From Monosporascus cannonballus (taxonomy: Eukaryota > Ascomycota > Sordariomycetes > Xylariales), in assembly GCA_004154925.1 (NCBI GenBank), contig QJNS01000253.1, positions 12,693 through 76,692 of the forward strand: DNA of 64,000 nt, written 5' to 3'. The first letter of the stretch is position 1. Each line of letters starts with the position of its first letter. The translations under genes were made by a program, and so were the position numbers. Below, in pieces: positions 11,944 through 24,200 of this stretch. Under the pieces are notes generated by a model. That model saw nothing but the letters and a program-made list of their open reading frames with translations, ran no database searches and had not been told where the DNA came from.

Positions 11944-14900
11944 ATGGTTTATAATGGTGGGACACTGCCTCCGGAGGCCGGGGAATCCAGCGTTCCTCCC
12001 CATGGCACTATCGGACAAACTCGTGAAAGGGGATTCTCTCTAAAGCGGAGACTTCGGGATGTCCTTGATTCCATTACCTCCCGGGCCGACTTCGTTACTT
12101 TACTGGCCGACAAGGCAGACCCAGACATCTTCGTCGAGGGCGTCGGGCCGATCAGTCTGCCTTTGTCAGAAGTACAAGCGAAGGAACTCATCACTAAGTC
12201 GCACCAAGCTCCCTTTGGGAAGGGCAGCGAGACAGTTGTCGACACGTCGGTGCGTAATACGTGGGAGATCAATCCAGAGCAGTTCCAGATCCGAAGTCCG
12301 CAGTGGAAGGGCTTTCTGGATAATTTGTTGAGAAAAGTGGCGAGAGGCCTGGGCATAAGCTCCCCTATATCTGCGGAGTTATACAAGATGCTCCTCTACG
12401 AGAAAGGGGCGATGTTCAAAGCTCATACGGAGTAAGTATCAATGAGGGCAGAGTTCGTCTTCTGTTCACTGACGGCGTGGGCGAAAGTACTGAGAAGATC
12501 CCGGGGATGTTTGGAACACTCATAATATGTCTTCCATCGTCTCACGAGGGGGGTGATGTCATCCTAAAGCACTGCGGGCGTACGGCCCAAGTTAGAACTT
12601 CGCATTACAAAATGTCACAGGTGGCTTGGTACGTAGAGCAGCTACATTCCACGTCATGTATTTATACTGATCGGCCATAGGTATTCAGATGTCTCTCATG
12701 AGGTCCTACCAGTCAAAGCTGGATATCGGTTTGTCTTGACTTATAACCTTGGAATAAACCCAGCCGTTACGCTTCCTTCGGCAACGTCTCTTCTCCGAAA
12801 GAGTCGGGTGCTCCACCCTGCGCTCGAGTCGTGGTTACGCGATGTCAAAACGGGACGTCGAAAGGCCACCCCCTTGTACTATGTGCTGAACAACAAGTAT
12901 ACGGAGGCGAACATCTCCTTGCAAGCTTTGAAAACAACAGACCGAGTCCGCGTCGAAGTGCTTCTGGCAGCCTGCTTAGAGCTCGGCTTTGACCTTTTCT
13001 TGACAACGCTGGAGAAGACCGAAACCGGCACGGTGGAAGAGGAATACGGGTACGGCAGGCATGACAAGTATAGCATGTATGACGATTACTACGATGAAGA
13101 TGAAGACGAGGAAGATAGCGACTCAGATGGTCATCATGCTATTGATGATGTTACGGAGACCAACTACTACTCTAAAGGCATTTTCGACTTGAAAGGGAAC
13201 AAAGTCGCTTCCTCCATCCCGTTCGACAAAGACGACATTATCCAAGAGGATGCATTTGGAGACGAGCCGGACGAAGAAGACTATGAAGGCTACATGGTAC
13301 GTTGAACCTTATCAGTAATTTGCCTTACACGGCTTGCATAATACAGATCAGCGTATTGAATTCGGAAGCTAACCTCGTGCAATGTAGGGCAATTGGGTCA
13401 GTAATGTCAATATGGTTTTGAGTTACCCGCAAGAGCTGACACATAATCAGGGACCACAGGCAACACATTGGTACCGAGAATCAGTGAGGAGACCCCTGCG
13501 CCGTTCACCAGCAATATACATAAGCTAATGAGCGGGTCGCTAGGCTGTGATCATCATCCCTTCTCAAGGGACTCTATCATTTCTCTCGAAGGTGCTTAGG
13601 AATAAGATTATAACCAGTGGCGACAGATATGATGCCGTCGGTGTCACAAGCTACTACATTGACAAATGTAAAGCAACTCCTCAAAAGGGCTCTCTATTCC
13701 GGGAACTCCATACGATCCTCGAGCATCTCTGGACAACGGATCAATCTCAACCTTCTGCTTTCACTCTCAGTGGGCGTAGCCTTAAAGATATCCTGAAACT
13801 ATGTATTCTACGAAATGAGGTACCTCTGCTTAAGCTGATACTGGCCAATAACAAGCAACCGGCCCCGACGGCCTTTCTATCCTGGCTCAAGGCGAGGTTG
13901 AGCGAGGAATCGAACATCTCCTGGGACACTCTGCAGAAAGTGTGAGTTCCTTCTTCCAATGAGTACGAGGTTTTTACGAGCTAACGCGATATAGAACTAT
14001 GCATAGTATTCAAAGCCAATCCACGTTGTCCCAGCGGTATGAGGCTATTTCAGCCCTGACAGATGCCACTGAAAGTAGCGAACGAGTGGAGCTCCTCATT
14101 TCTCAAGCCGTAGACGCCGCCCTGAAGGATTTTGACTCGAATCAGGCTCTCAGCGAAGAGGATGGCGTTTCCCTGTTCAATGTGGCGTTATATTATAAGA
14201 GCATGGATGATTTGAAGGCACTGTGAGTCCGGGTCCTCAAATGAAGGCCCATCAATACATCTTGCTAATTGATTAGCGTTCCGAAAGCCATCCACAGGCG
14301 GGCCAACCAGACGTCGTTCATGTTGGGACTTCTCAGGGCATTGCGGCAGAGCACGAGAAGAAAGCAAATCTCCCAAGAGGAAGCTAGACCAATCTTTGAG
14401 GCCCTATCACGAATGACGATAGAATATATGAGTATAACGACGGCTACTGTCACCGAAAAGGCTCCATTCGTCCCGGGCCCACATTGGCTCTTATCAGCTT
14501 CGAGCATTCGGGACAGAACCGCTGCTGTGAACTATCTATCACCCGAGGCTATGCTTCGATTCCTGTCTTTCTTGTTCGAATATGAGCTCGGTGAGCATCT
14601 GCAGAAGTTTGCCGGCAGGATCCACACCGAGGCAAAACTCATCAAAGGAGAATATTTTGGTTCGCTCTGGATGCTACTCTTCCAGGATCTTCCCGCGCTA
14701 CTGGAGCAATACAAGGTACCCCTTACGACGCCCTTGTGGCGGCAAGCTTTCCAGAGCCTACTTCGAGCGTATCTACGCAACTTCGTTGGCAAGAAACCTC
14801 CGAAACCAGATCATGGGTCCCAGCAGGTGTCCTGCCCCTGTGGGGACTGTTTCGTGCTCAACCGATTCCTCGCCGACGCTCGTCAGACAAAAGGTCGCTT

Positions 14901-15750
14901 CCCCATGGGCAAGCAGCGGAGGCAGCACCTCCACAACCAGCTCGACAGCCACGGCATAGATTGCACGCACGAGACGGAGCGGCGCGGCAACCCGCAGACC
15001 CTGATCGTCACGAAGACGACGAAGAAGTGGGACGCCGCCATCGCACAGTGGAACGAGCGGAGGGTCCAGGCCGAGATACAGCTGGAGGCTTTCGACCAGG
15101 CCAAGCTGCGCTTGCTGCTGGCCGATCAGTACGACGAGATCCGGAACATGAGCCTCCTTGAGGAGCCACCCGCCGCATCTGGCCGCTCAGCCGCAACCAC
15201 TGCTACAGCACCGTCATCGTCGAGACGGGATACAGCCCGCCCCGTGAAGAGGAGCCGAACGGCCCTGGGCCCCGCCTCCAGCAATCCGACCCGAGAACAG
15301 CTCGCATGGCTCGAGGCCGAGATAGCCCGCGCCGCAGGCGTCGTCCCGACCACCACACCAGCCAAACCTGCCGCGTCTTCCTCTTTCTCTAGCGCGAAGA
15401 TACCGAAACCGCACGCGACCGCCACAAGCCATGCGCCGCTGCCTGCCCCCTCGCACCCAAGTTCGACGATGATGTCGAGGCCCGGCGGCGTCATGAGTTC
15501 TCCCGCGAAGCCCGTCGGCACCCCGGCTGCGGTGCCGCCGCGGACACCTGCGACCGTGAGTCGCGCGTTGTCGTCGTTTATGGCCGTTAGTGATGGGAGG
15601 ACAACGTGGCACGGCATCGGCAGCCGCGGAGCCGGGCCTGGTGCGAACCCCGCTGGTATGGCACCCCAGCACCCCGTCGCTAGGACCACGGTCGGGACTG
15701 GTTCCAAGCGCAAGATCGTTGAGGTTATTGATCTCACTGGCGACGACTGA
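11944..15750 (+). CDS. Large 2-oxoglutarate/Fe(II)-dependent oxygenase-like protein
   Basis: Eight exons: 11944-12431, 12488-12628, 12681-13296, 13388-13396, 13451-13483, 13544-13941, 13995-14222 and 14277-15750, giving 1128 residues with consistent phase throughout. The N-terminal third looks like a prolyl-4-hydroxylase-type fold. It has KMLLYEKGAMFKAHTD with the metal pair H161 and D163, then GMFGTLIICLPS, then WYSDVSHEVLPV with H216, then GYRFVLTYNL with R226 as the likely 2-oxoglutarate arginine. After it come an acidic stretch (about 310-345), a long helical region and a cysteine-containing patch (CPCGDCF). The tail is disordered, Pro/Ala/Ser-rich, and ends VEVIDLTGDD, resembling a SUMO-interaction motif. 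Exon 4 is only 9 nt. Similar long proteins occur in filamentous fungi, but I know of no established substrate. Confidence 0.85.
13388..13396 (+). other. Nine-nucleotide micro-exon in the oxygenase-like gene
   Basis: GGCAATTGG lies between an AG acceptor (TGTAG) and a GTCAGT donor. It encodes Gly-Asn-Trp and joins both neighbours in phase 0, giving the continuous reading MGNWGPQATHWYRESAVIIIPS. No longer exon in this interval keeps the frame open. Confidence 0.7.
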
Positions 15751-16884
15751 GTGTTTGGTGTTGAAAACTTGATTGCTTATTCAGACTGCTATTCGGAGTT
15801 TGGGGTTTCCTTTGGCGTGGGTCGGAGTGTCTTGGATACCACATATGCTTTGGTGTATAACACCCGTTGCTGTAGGTGTTTCGGTTCTACGGTTGTAACT
15901 ATACGATGAGGTATTGTTGGCGTCTCGAGGTTGGGTCATTTCCGCCGTATGTTGGATCATCACGGGCGGTTCAGTGATGGATAGGGTGTGTATACCATAA
16001 TATTAGAAAAGGGCCGCCCGGGCGGATAGGGGTCATAGTACAAATACGGGTTGACCGCAGAAAAAGAGGAGCACAGAATCAAATGGTCCGTCCAAACAAT
16101 ATGAAAATAATGGAAAAGTGGGAAAAGATCCGGACCAGAAGGGGATCGAATGCGATACCTTGGGATACGTTTAAAAAACCGACGATCGTTTGTCAACTAG
16201 TCTTACCAGTAACAGTATGTTAGTCTTAGCGTACTAGATGACCCAGGTGGTAGAAGCTTCAGCTGCAGGAGGCCAGCAGTGTACCGAATTAAAGGCCCTA
16301 ACAGGATTTTATATATCATACCTTACACATCCCGAGGACTGACGACAGGCTATGATCCATGTCTATATATGCCCATGATATGCGAATAAACTCCTCATTT
16401 TTGGTGGCGATGTGGTCTTTTTGTGCCACTGTGCGGGAAGAGATGGACACCATAACTTTGAGAAGAGAAAGGCGGATGCTTCTAAGACCGCAGCAGGTTT
16501 GGTAATTCCTGCAGAAAGAAAAGATGCGAGAAGAAGAAAAGAAAGGAAAGGAAAGACCAGATGTCACAAACATGGTTATGACACCATAACCGCAAGCACC
16601 CATTCAGTCTTCCCTCTCGAACGAGCGTCAAGTAGCTACCTACAATGGTGGTGCTACTCATACCTCGGTTTTCTCGACAGCGACAACGAAGTGTACGAAG
16701 ATTTTATGCTTTTAACTTGGGGCAACAGGAACTGGAGCAGATTGTCTCTATTGACCTCTAATTCCATGTACGTATGGAGCTCCGGGGATAATACTATCCT
16801 GCTTAGGTGCAAGAGTCGACTCAATCTACCACCTTTCGCCTAAACCCCTTGATATCCAACCCGCCACGGTACGCCACGACCATG
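15751..16884. other. Intergenic, convergent 3' regions
   Basis: About 1.1 kb between the convergent oxygenase-like gene and the nucleoside hydrolase. Open frames on both strands have no family resemblance. A purine-rich stretch lies at about 16515-16560. Confidence 0.55.
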
Positions 16885-18534
16885 TCAAGAAGCATTCAAG
16901 ACCTTCAAGTTCACGGCGTCCGCTCTCTGGCAGCACTCCTCGATGACCCTCCAGAAGAGCGCGATATCCAGGCCCCGCGGTATGCGCAGGCCTTCGGCGC
17001 CGGGCTCCTCGAGCTTCCGGACGACCGTGCGCCCCGTCTGCGCGCCCGCGAACGCCTCCTCCAGCGTGCCCTCGGTGACGACGTCGACGGCGAAGCGCTC
17101 GCGGCGCGCTGGGCCCTCGGCGCTCTTGGGGTCGAAGTCGTAGAAGGGGATCTCGTGCGGCGTGCCCGCGAGGACCGCCGCCACCGCCAGCGGATCGTGC
17201 AGCGGCGGCCCCTCCACGAGGTCGAACACGTCCCTATCGTCGTTCCGGTTAATATGATGATGCTTCTCAGTGGGTAACCACTCGTGTGAAGACGATCAGT
17301 CGAGCCGGATTGGCAGGTTCGGGAACTCACCGGTACGCCCCCGCAAAGAAATTCAACAGCTCCACGAGCATGACCCTGAGGTCGGACTTTCCCCTGCCCT
17401 CCCTAGGGCCGTCGGGCCCGTACAGCAACAGGTCCTGGACCTCGTGCGTGGCGAGCACAAGGTGGGTGAGGTCGAGGGGCACGAGGGTGGTCTTGGGGGC
17501 GAGCACGGGGTGCGCCAACAAGAACGCGGCGGCCTCGGGGTCGACAAGCACGTTGAACTCGGCCCACTGCGTCCAGTTGCCGATGCGGTCGACCCCCGCG
17601 ACCTTGCCCATGGGGGCCGGCGTGAACCCGCCCCCTACGGAGCCGCCCATGGCGCTGAGGCCCCGCACGTGCGCCGCGAGGTCCGGGTGCGCCTGGAACA
17701 GCGCCGCCACGTTCGTCATCGCGCCCGTCGCCACCACCCACGCCGTCCCCGGAGCCGTCGCCCGCAGCGCCGCCGCCATCGCGTCCACGGCGGGGACCGG
17801 GCTCACGGCGCCCTGCGGCGCCGGCAGCAGCGCCGTGCCGTCGATCCCGGACTCCCCGTGGATGTCGGTCGGGGCGTGGATGGACTTGCGGTGCTGTTAT
17901 GCGTTAGCAGTCGGTCGACCCCGGCCTGTCCCGCAGGGGATACTCTGCCTTGTAGTTCTACGGCAGGGGCAGTGTTGCTCCGAAGGCGGAAGGGGCAAGT
18001 TGGGATGAACTCTGTTGAGTTTATTAGCGAGCCTCCATACGCCAGTAGAACCCCGGAGAATAGCACATCATTGCGAGCCGGGGGGGGGTGCTTTACTTAC
18101 AACCAGTGCATGCGCCGCACCCGTGTGCACGGAGATCTCGTTATGCTTGCCGATGGCCGCTAGCACCGACAGCGCATTCTTGGTCGTCTTCTCCAGGGAT
18201 GCATTTCCATGTACCGTACTTATGCCCAGGAGCTTGATGCCCGGGTGGTAGGCCGCAAGGAGTATAGCAAATGCGTCCTGCGGTAAGGCGTCAGCGTTAC
18301 CGTTCGGCGCCGGAGCCGGAGATTATGCTGCGTTTGCGAGACGCCGGATCCCTATCTCGTATCGGAACTGGTCCAGCTACGTATACAGGCATCCATATCT
18401 GAACCATACTCGGTGCCTGGGAATGCGTCCGTATAGAATAGTAGAAGCAGGTAGGCACTCACATCGTGACCAGGGTCGCAGTCCAACCACAGCGGAACTG
18501 GGTCTGACATGTCGCACCCAGCTAAAGAACCCAT
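16885..18534 (-). CDS. URH1: Inosine-uridine preferring nucleoside hydrolase (URH1-like)
   Basis: Four exons: 18534-18463, 18277-18101, 17893-17331 and 17233-16885, giving 386 residues. The enzyme hydrolyses the N-glycosidic bond of ribonucleosides to base and ribose in pyrimidine/purine salvage. The calcium- and ribose-binding aspartate cluster is complete: LDCDPGHDDAFA (residues 17-28), formed across the first intron. Further family signatures are GISTVHGN, HGESGIDGT, ATGAMTNVA, AEFNVLVDPEAA and EGPPLHDPLAVA, the last holding the active-site histidine and calcium aspartate. The C-terminal GLD-x4-FW motif matches yeast Urh1. Intron 2 is unusually long (207 nt). A second methionine (M9) is an alternative start. 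The gene looks intact. Confidence 0.91.
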
Positions 18535-19010
18535 TAGTCAAAGCAGCGATAGTGTAAACGGCTTATATGGGATGGCAGTCCCCTTCAGATGGCGAAAGTT
18601 AAATATTGAAGACACCTAGATTAAGTTTACCCGTATTGTTAGTGTAGTTGGGGGAAATGCGGGCAAATGGACGCTCTCTTATGTGGGACTAACAAACCCG
18701 AATGCCAACTCTGATTTGCGAGACGGAAACTCTTGATCCAACGTAATGAATAAAGTCTCTCCACGGTATAATACCCACAGGCTGAATAGAGGATTTTCAC
18801 CTGTAGACAGATACATAGGAAAGACGTCGGCGAAAGCCGGTTCCTAGAGGAGGGCAGTACGCGCACGAATAAGATACATTCTAAACACATCTCATTGTCA
18901 CGAAGACATTGTATTGTAGGAGCTTGAAGTTAATGTGGTTGTTGTATAGATGATAGGCGACAAAGTCTTGCCTCGCCTGGTGTCTGTGATAACACGACTA
19001 CGGATCCAGC
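18535..19010. other. Intergenic, nucleoside hydrolase promoter side
   Basis: About 0.48 kb, tandem minus strand. It should hold the nucleoside hydrolase promoter and the RED 3' end. Nothing else is recognised. Confidence 0.5.
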
Positions 19011-20628
19011 CTACTTGCTACGTTTCTGCTGTTCCATAATCCGCATAACATCTGCCGCATTGTTGGCATCTCCCTTCCGCTTCTTCGGACCTCTCTTGCG
19101 CTTAGAACCGCCGCCCCGGCCTTGATGCCCATCGTCATCTTCGCCCCATTGAGCCAGCTTGACTTTCTCGTCGAAGTCAGCCTCGTCCTCGAATCTGCTC
19201 GTGCCGAAACCTAGGTCCATGTCCTCCAGATCGCGATCTTCGTTCTGCAGCATCTTCCTCCGACGCTCGGCTTTAGCTCTAGCCTCCTCGTCATCTTCGT
19301 CATCGGTAGGTCTAGGTATGGGGTTAAGAGTGGCGGCCTTCTTCAGCGCCGCCTGGATTGTGGGATCAGACAGGGATGGTGCCTTGAGTGTTTCGGACGA
19401 TGCCAGTCCAGTCTTCGAATCTTTGAAATAATTCCGCGGTTCCACGCTGGGAGCAGGCCGCGGTGGCGGTGGCATTGCGTCTTTATCTTGCTCGGCGGTG
19501 TCCGACTTTTGCGGCTTCTCGCTCGATTCCTCTTCATCCGAGTCGTCCGAGCCGTCGCTGAGTCCCGCGAGGGGGTCGTAGTCGTCGCCGGCATCGTCAA
19601 AAATGTTTATATCTTCATCCTCCGGCTCCTCCATTTTCTGTTTGTAAATATCTGGGACTTCCATACCTAGAGGTTTGGCGTCCTTGTCGGGCATCATAAG
19701 CTCTTTAGCCTTGCTTGCTTCCTGTTGGGCATCTGGTTGGACTTTGCGCACCATGCGCTTCTCGTTTCCTTTCTCGTCGGTGATTATGAGTATCTCCCTG
19801 CCTTTACCATCTCGCTCTATCCTCGACCCGGGCTTTTTGTCGCCAATCTTTTTGAACTTCGATCCCAAAGCAGACTGCTCTTTTTGCTTCGCCTCTCTAG
19901 CGGCCTTCAACTCGGCTAGAATCTGATCCCTCGTGCGTTTCTTGCCCGGGTTCAAGGACACGGCTGCCAGCTGGCCCTTTTTCGTCGTCTTCTCTTTCTC
20001 GACTGCAGCTATTTCAGCTTGTTCTAGCCGTTCAAATTCATCGTCGACGTTTTCGGGCTCGGGCTCCTCGCCATCGCCTTGCGCTTTGCCCTCCTCCCAC
20101 ACGTTTTCGCCTTTCCTTATCCGCTCGAGGAGCTTGAAGTCCAGCCCTTTTACGAGGTGAGTGCTCGACAAGTCCCCACCAGCGATTTCGAATCGGAGCT
20201 TATCGAAGGTTTCCTGGTCGATCTCCTCGTTTTTTAAAGCCTCTTCTAGGGCCTTTATCCTCGCGGCCCTCTCATCCTCTTCCTCCGCCGTCCTCTCCTT
20301 AGCACGGTCCGTATAGCCCTCTGCAAGCTTGCTGCCTTTTGGAGCGTGGGATCGGAACTTCGCCTGCGATTTCTCGCCTCGATTTTGTCCGGCCAGTTGT
20401 CGCGCGAAATCGGACTTGCTGAGACCTGCCACCGAGCGCCTGGCGCTTGTTTAGTCTTCAACACGCAACGTGTGGAGGCAGAGGCGCTTACGGTGTCATG
20501 GGGATGCTGGAAGTCTTCCGCGAACCAAGCGCCACAGCGCGTGGAGGCGTTGGGGTTGTTCCATTGGTATTGTTCGACGGCTTAGGAGTATTAGCACCGA
20601 CAAGGCGACGGAATTGTTCGTTGTTCAT
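19011..20628 (-). CDS. RED: RED/IK-like spliceosomal protein
   Basis: Two exons: 20628-20492 and 20439-19011, giving 521 residues. The join reads SIPMTPRSVAGLSKSDFARQLAGQ, which fixes the start at MNNEQFRRLVG and the acceptor at 20441-20440. The RED N-terminal domain is present: MNNEQFRRL, SIPMTPR, DFARQ and YTDRAKER, then SSTHLVKGLDFKLLERIR (about 140-160). RED is a component of activated spliceosomes in animals and fission yeast. The rest is highly charged, with acidic and Ser-rich runs (about 310-360), a Pro-rich patch and a basic KRKRGPKKRKG-like nuclear localisation stretch near the C terminus. It lacks the RE/RD/RK dipeptide array of animal RED, as expected in fungi. It is divergent from REV1. 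Confidence 0.9.
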
Positions 20629-21227
20629 GTTTACAGATTGTAGGCGTGAAGATGAGATCCGTGTATTCGTGAAACCAGCGACATGGGAGTTATCATTGAT
20701 AGATCGTCATGTAACGGTTGACTTTCCATACCTAGGTACCTACCTAGGTAAGCTAGCAGGGATGGCTGGGCTGGTGAATAAGTGGGCTCTAGATTGGTAG
20801 ATGTGGCTGGGCTTCCTTGTCCGAACGCAGACGCTGTGGCGCTAGCTGTCAAATATGCAAGTAATATGCAAGCGATTAAAGTCACGGGATGACGTGACGG
20901 GGAATGCCTACCTTAGCGCGTTACAATCTCGCCCCTCATAAAACATTCCACGTGCTGGGCCCTTTTGCAAACCAACATTCAAATATCAGGAGCGGCAGAA
21001 ACAATAAGCTCTGACACGAGGAACACGTCCGACGAGAAGCGCCTTGCTTCAGATATTAGCACGACTACTTTAAGTTCCCTGTTCTGGCTTTGTGACGCGC
21101 TGGCAGCCGTGAACACCATGTTAATTTCAAGATGGACTCTCATACGGTAGGTGATCAGGAGTTAACCCGTATAGGCTTTCGTTATCTCCAAGTCCAATTT
21201 GGAAATCGGTATCGATAGCAGCCCACC
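20629..21227. promoter_or_regulatory. Divergent intergenic region RED / REV1
   Basis: The 599 bp between opposed start codons must contain both promoters. It includes two copies of the palindrome CCTAGG in a TACCTAGGTA-like context (about 20729-20750), a motif that recurs elsewhere in the window. Confidence 0.55.
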
Positions 21228-24200
21228 ATGGGTAGCCGTCTAGAAGAAAATTCAAAAGCGGTGCGCAAGCGCATCGACAACCACACCTTCTCAGATGAGG
21301 CAGGAGAGGAATATGAGGGGAGCGCTTTCGGTGGCTTCGGGGATTATTTTCGCCGGAAGAAGATTAAGCTGCAAAATCTCGACTCGGAACTACGAGCTTC
21401 ATCATCGGGCAAGCCCCAGATTTTCAAAGGTGTCGTAGCACATGTCACCGGCTATACGCAACCACCTCTTCATGTGTGAGTCCGTCGTTCCGTGGGTACG
21501 ATCATGCCCGGCTAATACTGTCAGCCTGCATCGAGAATTGGTCCAACATGGCGCAGGGTTCTTACAGTATCTTGACTCTAAGACCATGGCCACTCACATT
21601 ATAGCATCCACCTTGCCTCCAAAGAAGGCTGTTGACTTCAATAAATATCGCATAGTGAAGCCAGCATGGGTTACGGATTCCGTCCAAGCGGGAAGACTCC
21701 TCCCATGGTCAGACTATCGGGTCATCGAAGAAACACCTCGCCAGAAAACTTTGAAGTTTGATGGAAACAGGATATCTACCCAATCGGCTACACCGGAATC
21801 TCCCTTGGCGGGATATCGGGAACAAACGGAGAATAGTTTCTATAATAGTCAGCTCAAAAAGATTGCTGAGGCCATTGACGGAAAGCACGTGGGCGATGCC
21901 TCACCAAGTCGACGCGGACAAACCGAAGATATTTATTCTGACGGTGAGGAAGCTGAGGAGCCAGCAAGGAGTCCGACCATAGTGAAAGAGTCGCATAATG
22001 AACCAACCATCCTATCCAGAGAGAGCGCGGCCTCTACTGGTTCAGCTGACTCTCCACGGGGTGATGCTACCCCGGAGAGCCCAACGCCCGGCCCGTCTAG
22101 GGCGCAAGAATCTGGTCATGACCACGGATCTTCCCTCGCGGCACCAAAGGCCATGACGTCCGAGGAGCATAACGCTTTACTGCTGCAAGACCCGCGTATG
22201 AAGAAGTCCTCCACTGCAAATCCAGACTTTATCCAGCAATACTATTCCGAGAGTCGGCTCCATCATCTTTCCACATGGAAAGCGGAATTAAAGTCGAGGA
22301 TGCAAAGGCTCGCGGCGGAGAAGGGGCCCCAGGCGAAGCCTGTGAAAAGAAAGCCCGGCGCTAGGCGCTATGTTATGCACGTTGACTTCGACAGCTTCTT
22401 CTGCGCAGTCTCGTTGAAAAGCGCCCCGGAGTTCGTGGATAAGCCCGCTGTCGTCGCCCACGGCACTGGCACGGGTTCTGAAATCGCGAGCTGCAATTAC
22501 CCAGCAAGGAAGCACGGGGTCAAGAACGGCATGTGGATGAAGAAGGCTAAAGAGTTGTGCCCTAACCTCAAAGTGCTCCCCTACGATTTCCCAGGCTACG
22601 AGGAGGCTAGCAGGCTATTTTACGAGTGCATACTTGAGATCGGCGGTGTTGTACAGAGTGTCAGTATCGATGAAGCTCTAGTCGATGCGACATCAGTTAT
22701 CCTGTCTGCGGTTGCCTCTAATGGGTCTGGCGTGGATGAAGGCAGTATCTGGCGAGAACAAGAGAAAGCAGACGAAATCGCGCTTGCTCTACGAGAGAGA
22801 ATCAAGGAGAAGACTGGATGTGCTGTGTCGGTAGGAATCGGAAGCAATATACTCCTGGCAAAAGCCGCTCTTCGCAAAGCTAAACCGGCCGGGCAACATC
22901 AAATTAAACCGGAAGATGTACTGGGCACACTCGGGGGCTTGAAAGTCGATGAGTTGCCCGGAGTGGCTTATAGCATCGCTGGGAAGCTTGAGGAGATTGG
23001 CGTAAAGCTCGTCAGTGATATACGGCAAACATCAAAAGAGAGGCTGATTAACACACTCGGACCCAAAACTGGCGAGAAACTTTGGGAATACGCTCGTGGA
23101 ATCGATCGAACCGAAGTTGGTGATCAGCCTATCCGGAAGTCGGTATCTGCCGAGGTCAACTGGGGTATCCGCTTCATCAGCCAGGAAGAGGCAGAGGACT
23201 TCGTCTACAACCTATGCAAGGAACTCGAGAAGCGTCTCCTCAACGAGCAGGTCAAGGGGAAGCAGTTGACGATGAAGATAATGAGACGGTCCGCCGATGC
23301 GCCGCTAGACCCACCGAAGCATCTAGGGCACGGCAAATGCGACACCTTCAACAAGAGTACGTCGTTTGGCGTTGCGACACACGACTATCAGGTGCTGGGT
23401 AAGGAGGCGGTAGCGATACTGCGCTCTTATAAGTTCAGTCCCGGCGACCTACGCGGTCTGGGTGTTCAATTAACCAAACTCGAGCCAATCAAGACGTCTA
23501 TAGTCGGTCCCGATGGAAGCCAAAAGAGACTGAGCTTCGGGCCTTTCCGAGGAGGTTCCGCTTCGGCAAAGAAGTCGATCCAGGACCCCATCCAAGAAGT
23601 TGGCGGATTGGAAGTAAGCAATCCGACGCCGAAGCGGAGCCCGTCGGAAGACCCCATCGTCGACGGGCCCATCACTCCCAAAAAGCCGAAGCAGAGCGCC
23701 ACGCACCCGGCCCTCTCGATCGCGAGGACGAACGAGAAGGACTCCAAGGCGAACACGCCGCTCAACATCGGAGGGACACAGTTCGTCATGCCCAGCAACC
23801 CCGACCTAGCGGTCCTCGCCGAGCTCCCCGGAGACATCCGCAGCAAACTGCTGAACCAAGGCCGATCCAGGGCCCTATCGGGGCCGCAGCAGCACGAGGA
23901 GCAGCCGGCGGCGGCAGTAGCCCCGAAGCCGCGCACGGGGAGCCCGGCACCGCCGCCGCCCGGCGAAATCCCGCCGGAGATCGACCCAGAGGTCTTCAGC
24001 GCGCTGCCGGACGACGTGAAGGCGGAGGTGCTCGCCTCGTATCGGCAACAGCACGAGCAGAGGCAGTCGCTGACGCCGCTGGCGCAGCCTTCGCCGCGGA
24101 AGGACCGGCAGACGCTGATGCCGCAGTCGCCGCGCAAGGACCGCGTCATCCCCCCTCCACCGCCTCTAAGAAAAATGACGCCGACGAAGCCGCGCCGCGG

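Noticed and set aside
17270..18163. A 297-codon plus-strand frame.
   Set aside because: Antisense to the nucleoside hydrolase, whose exons and catalytic motifs are clear on the other strand.
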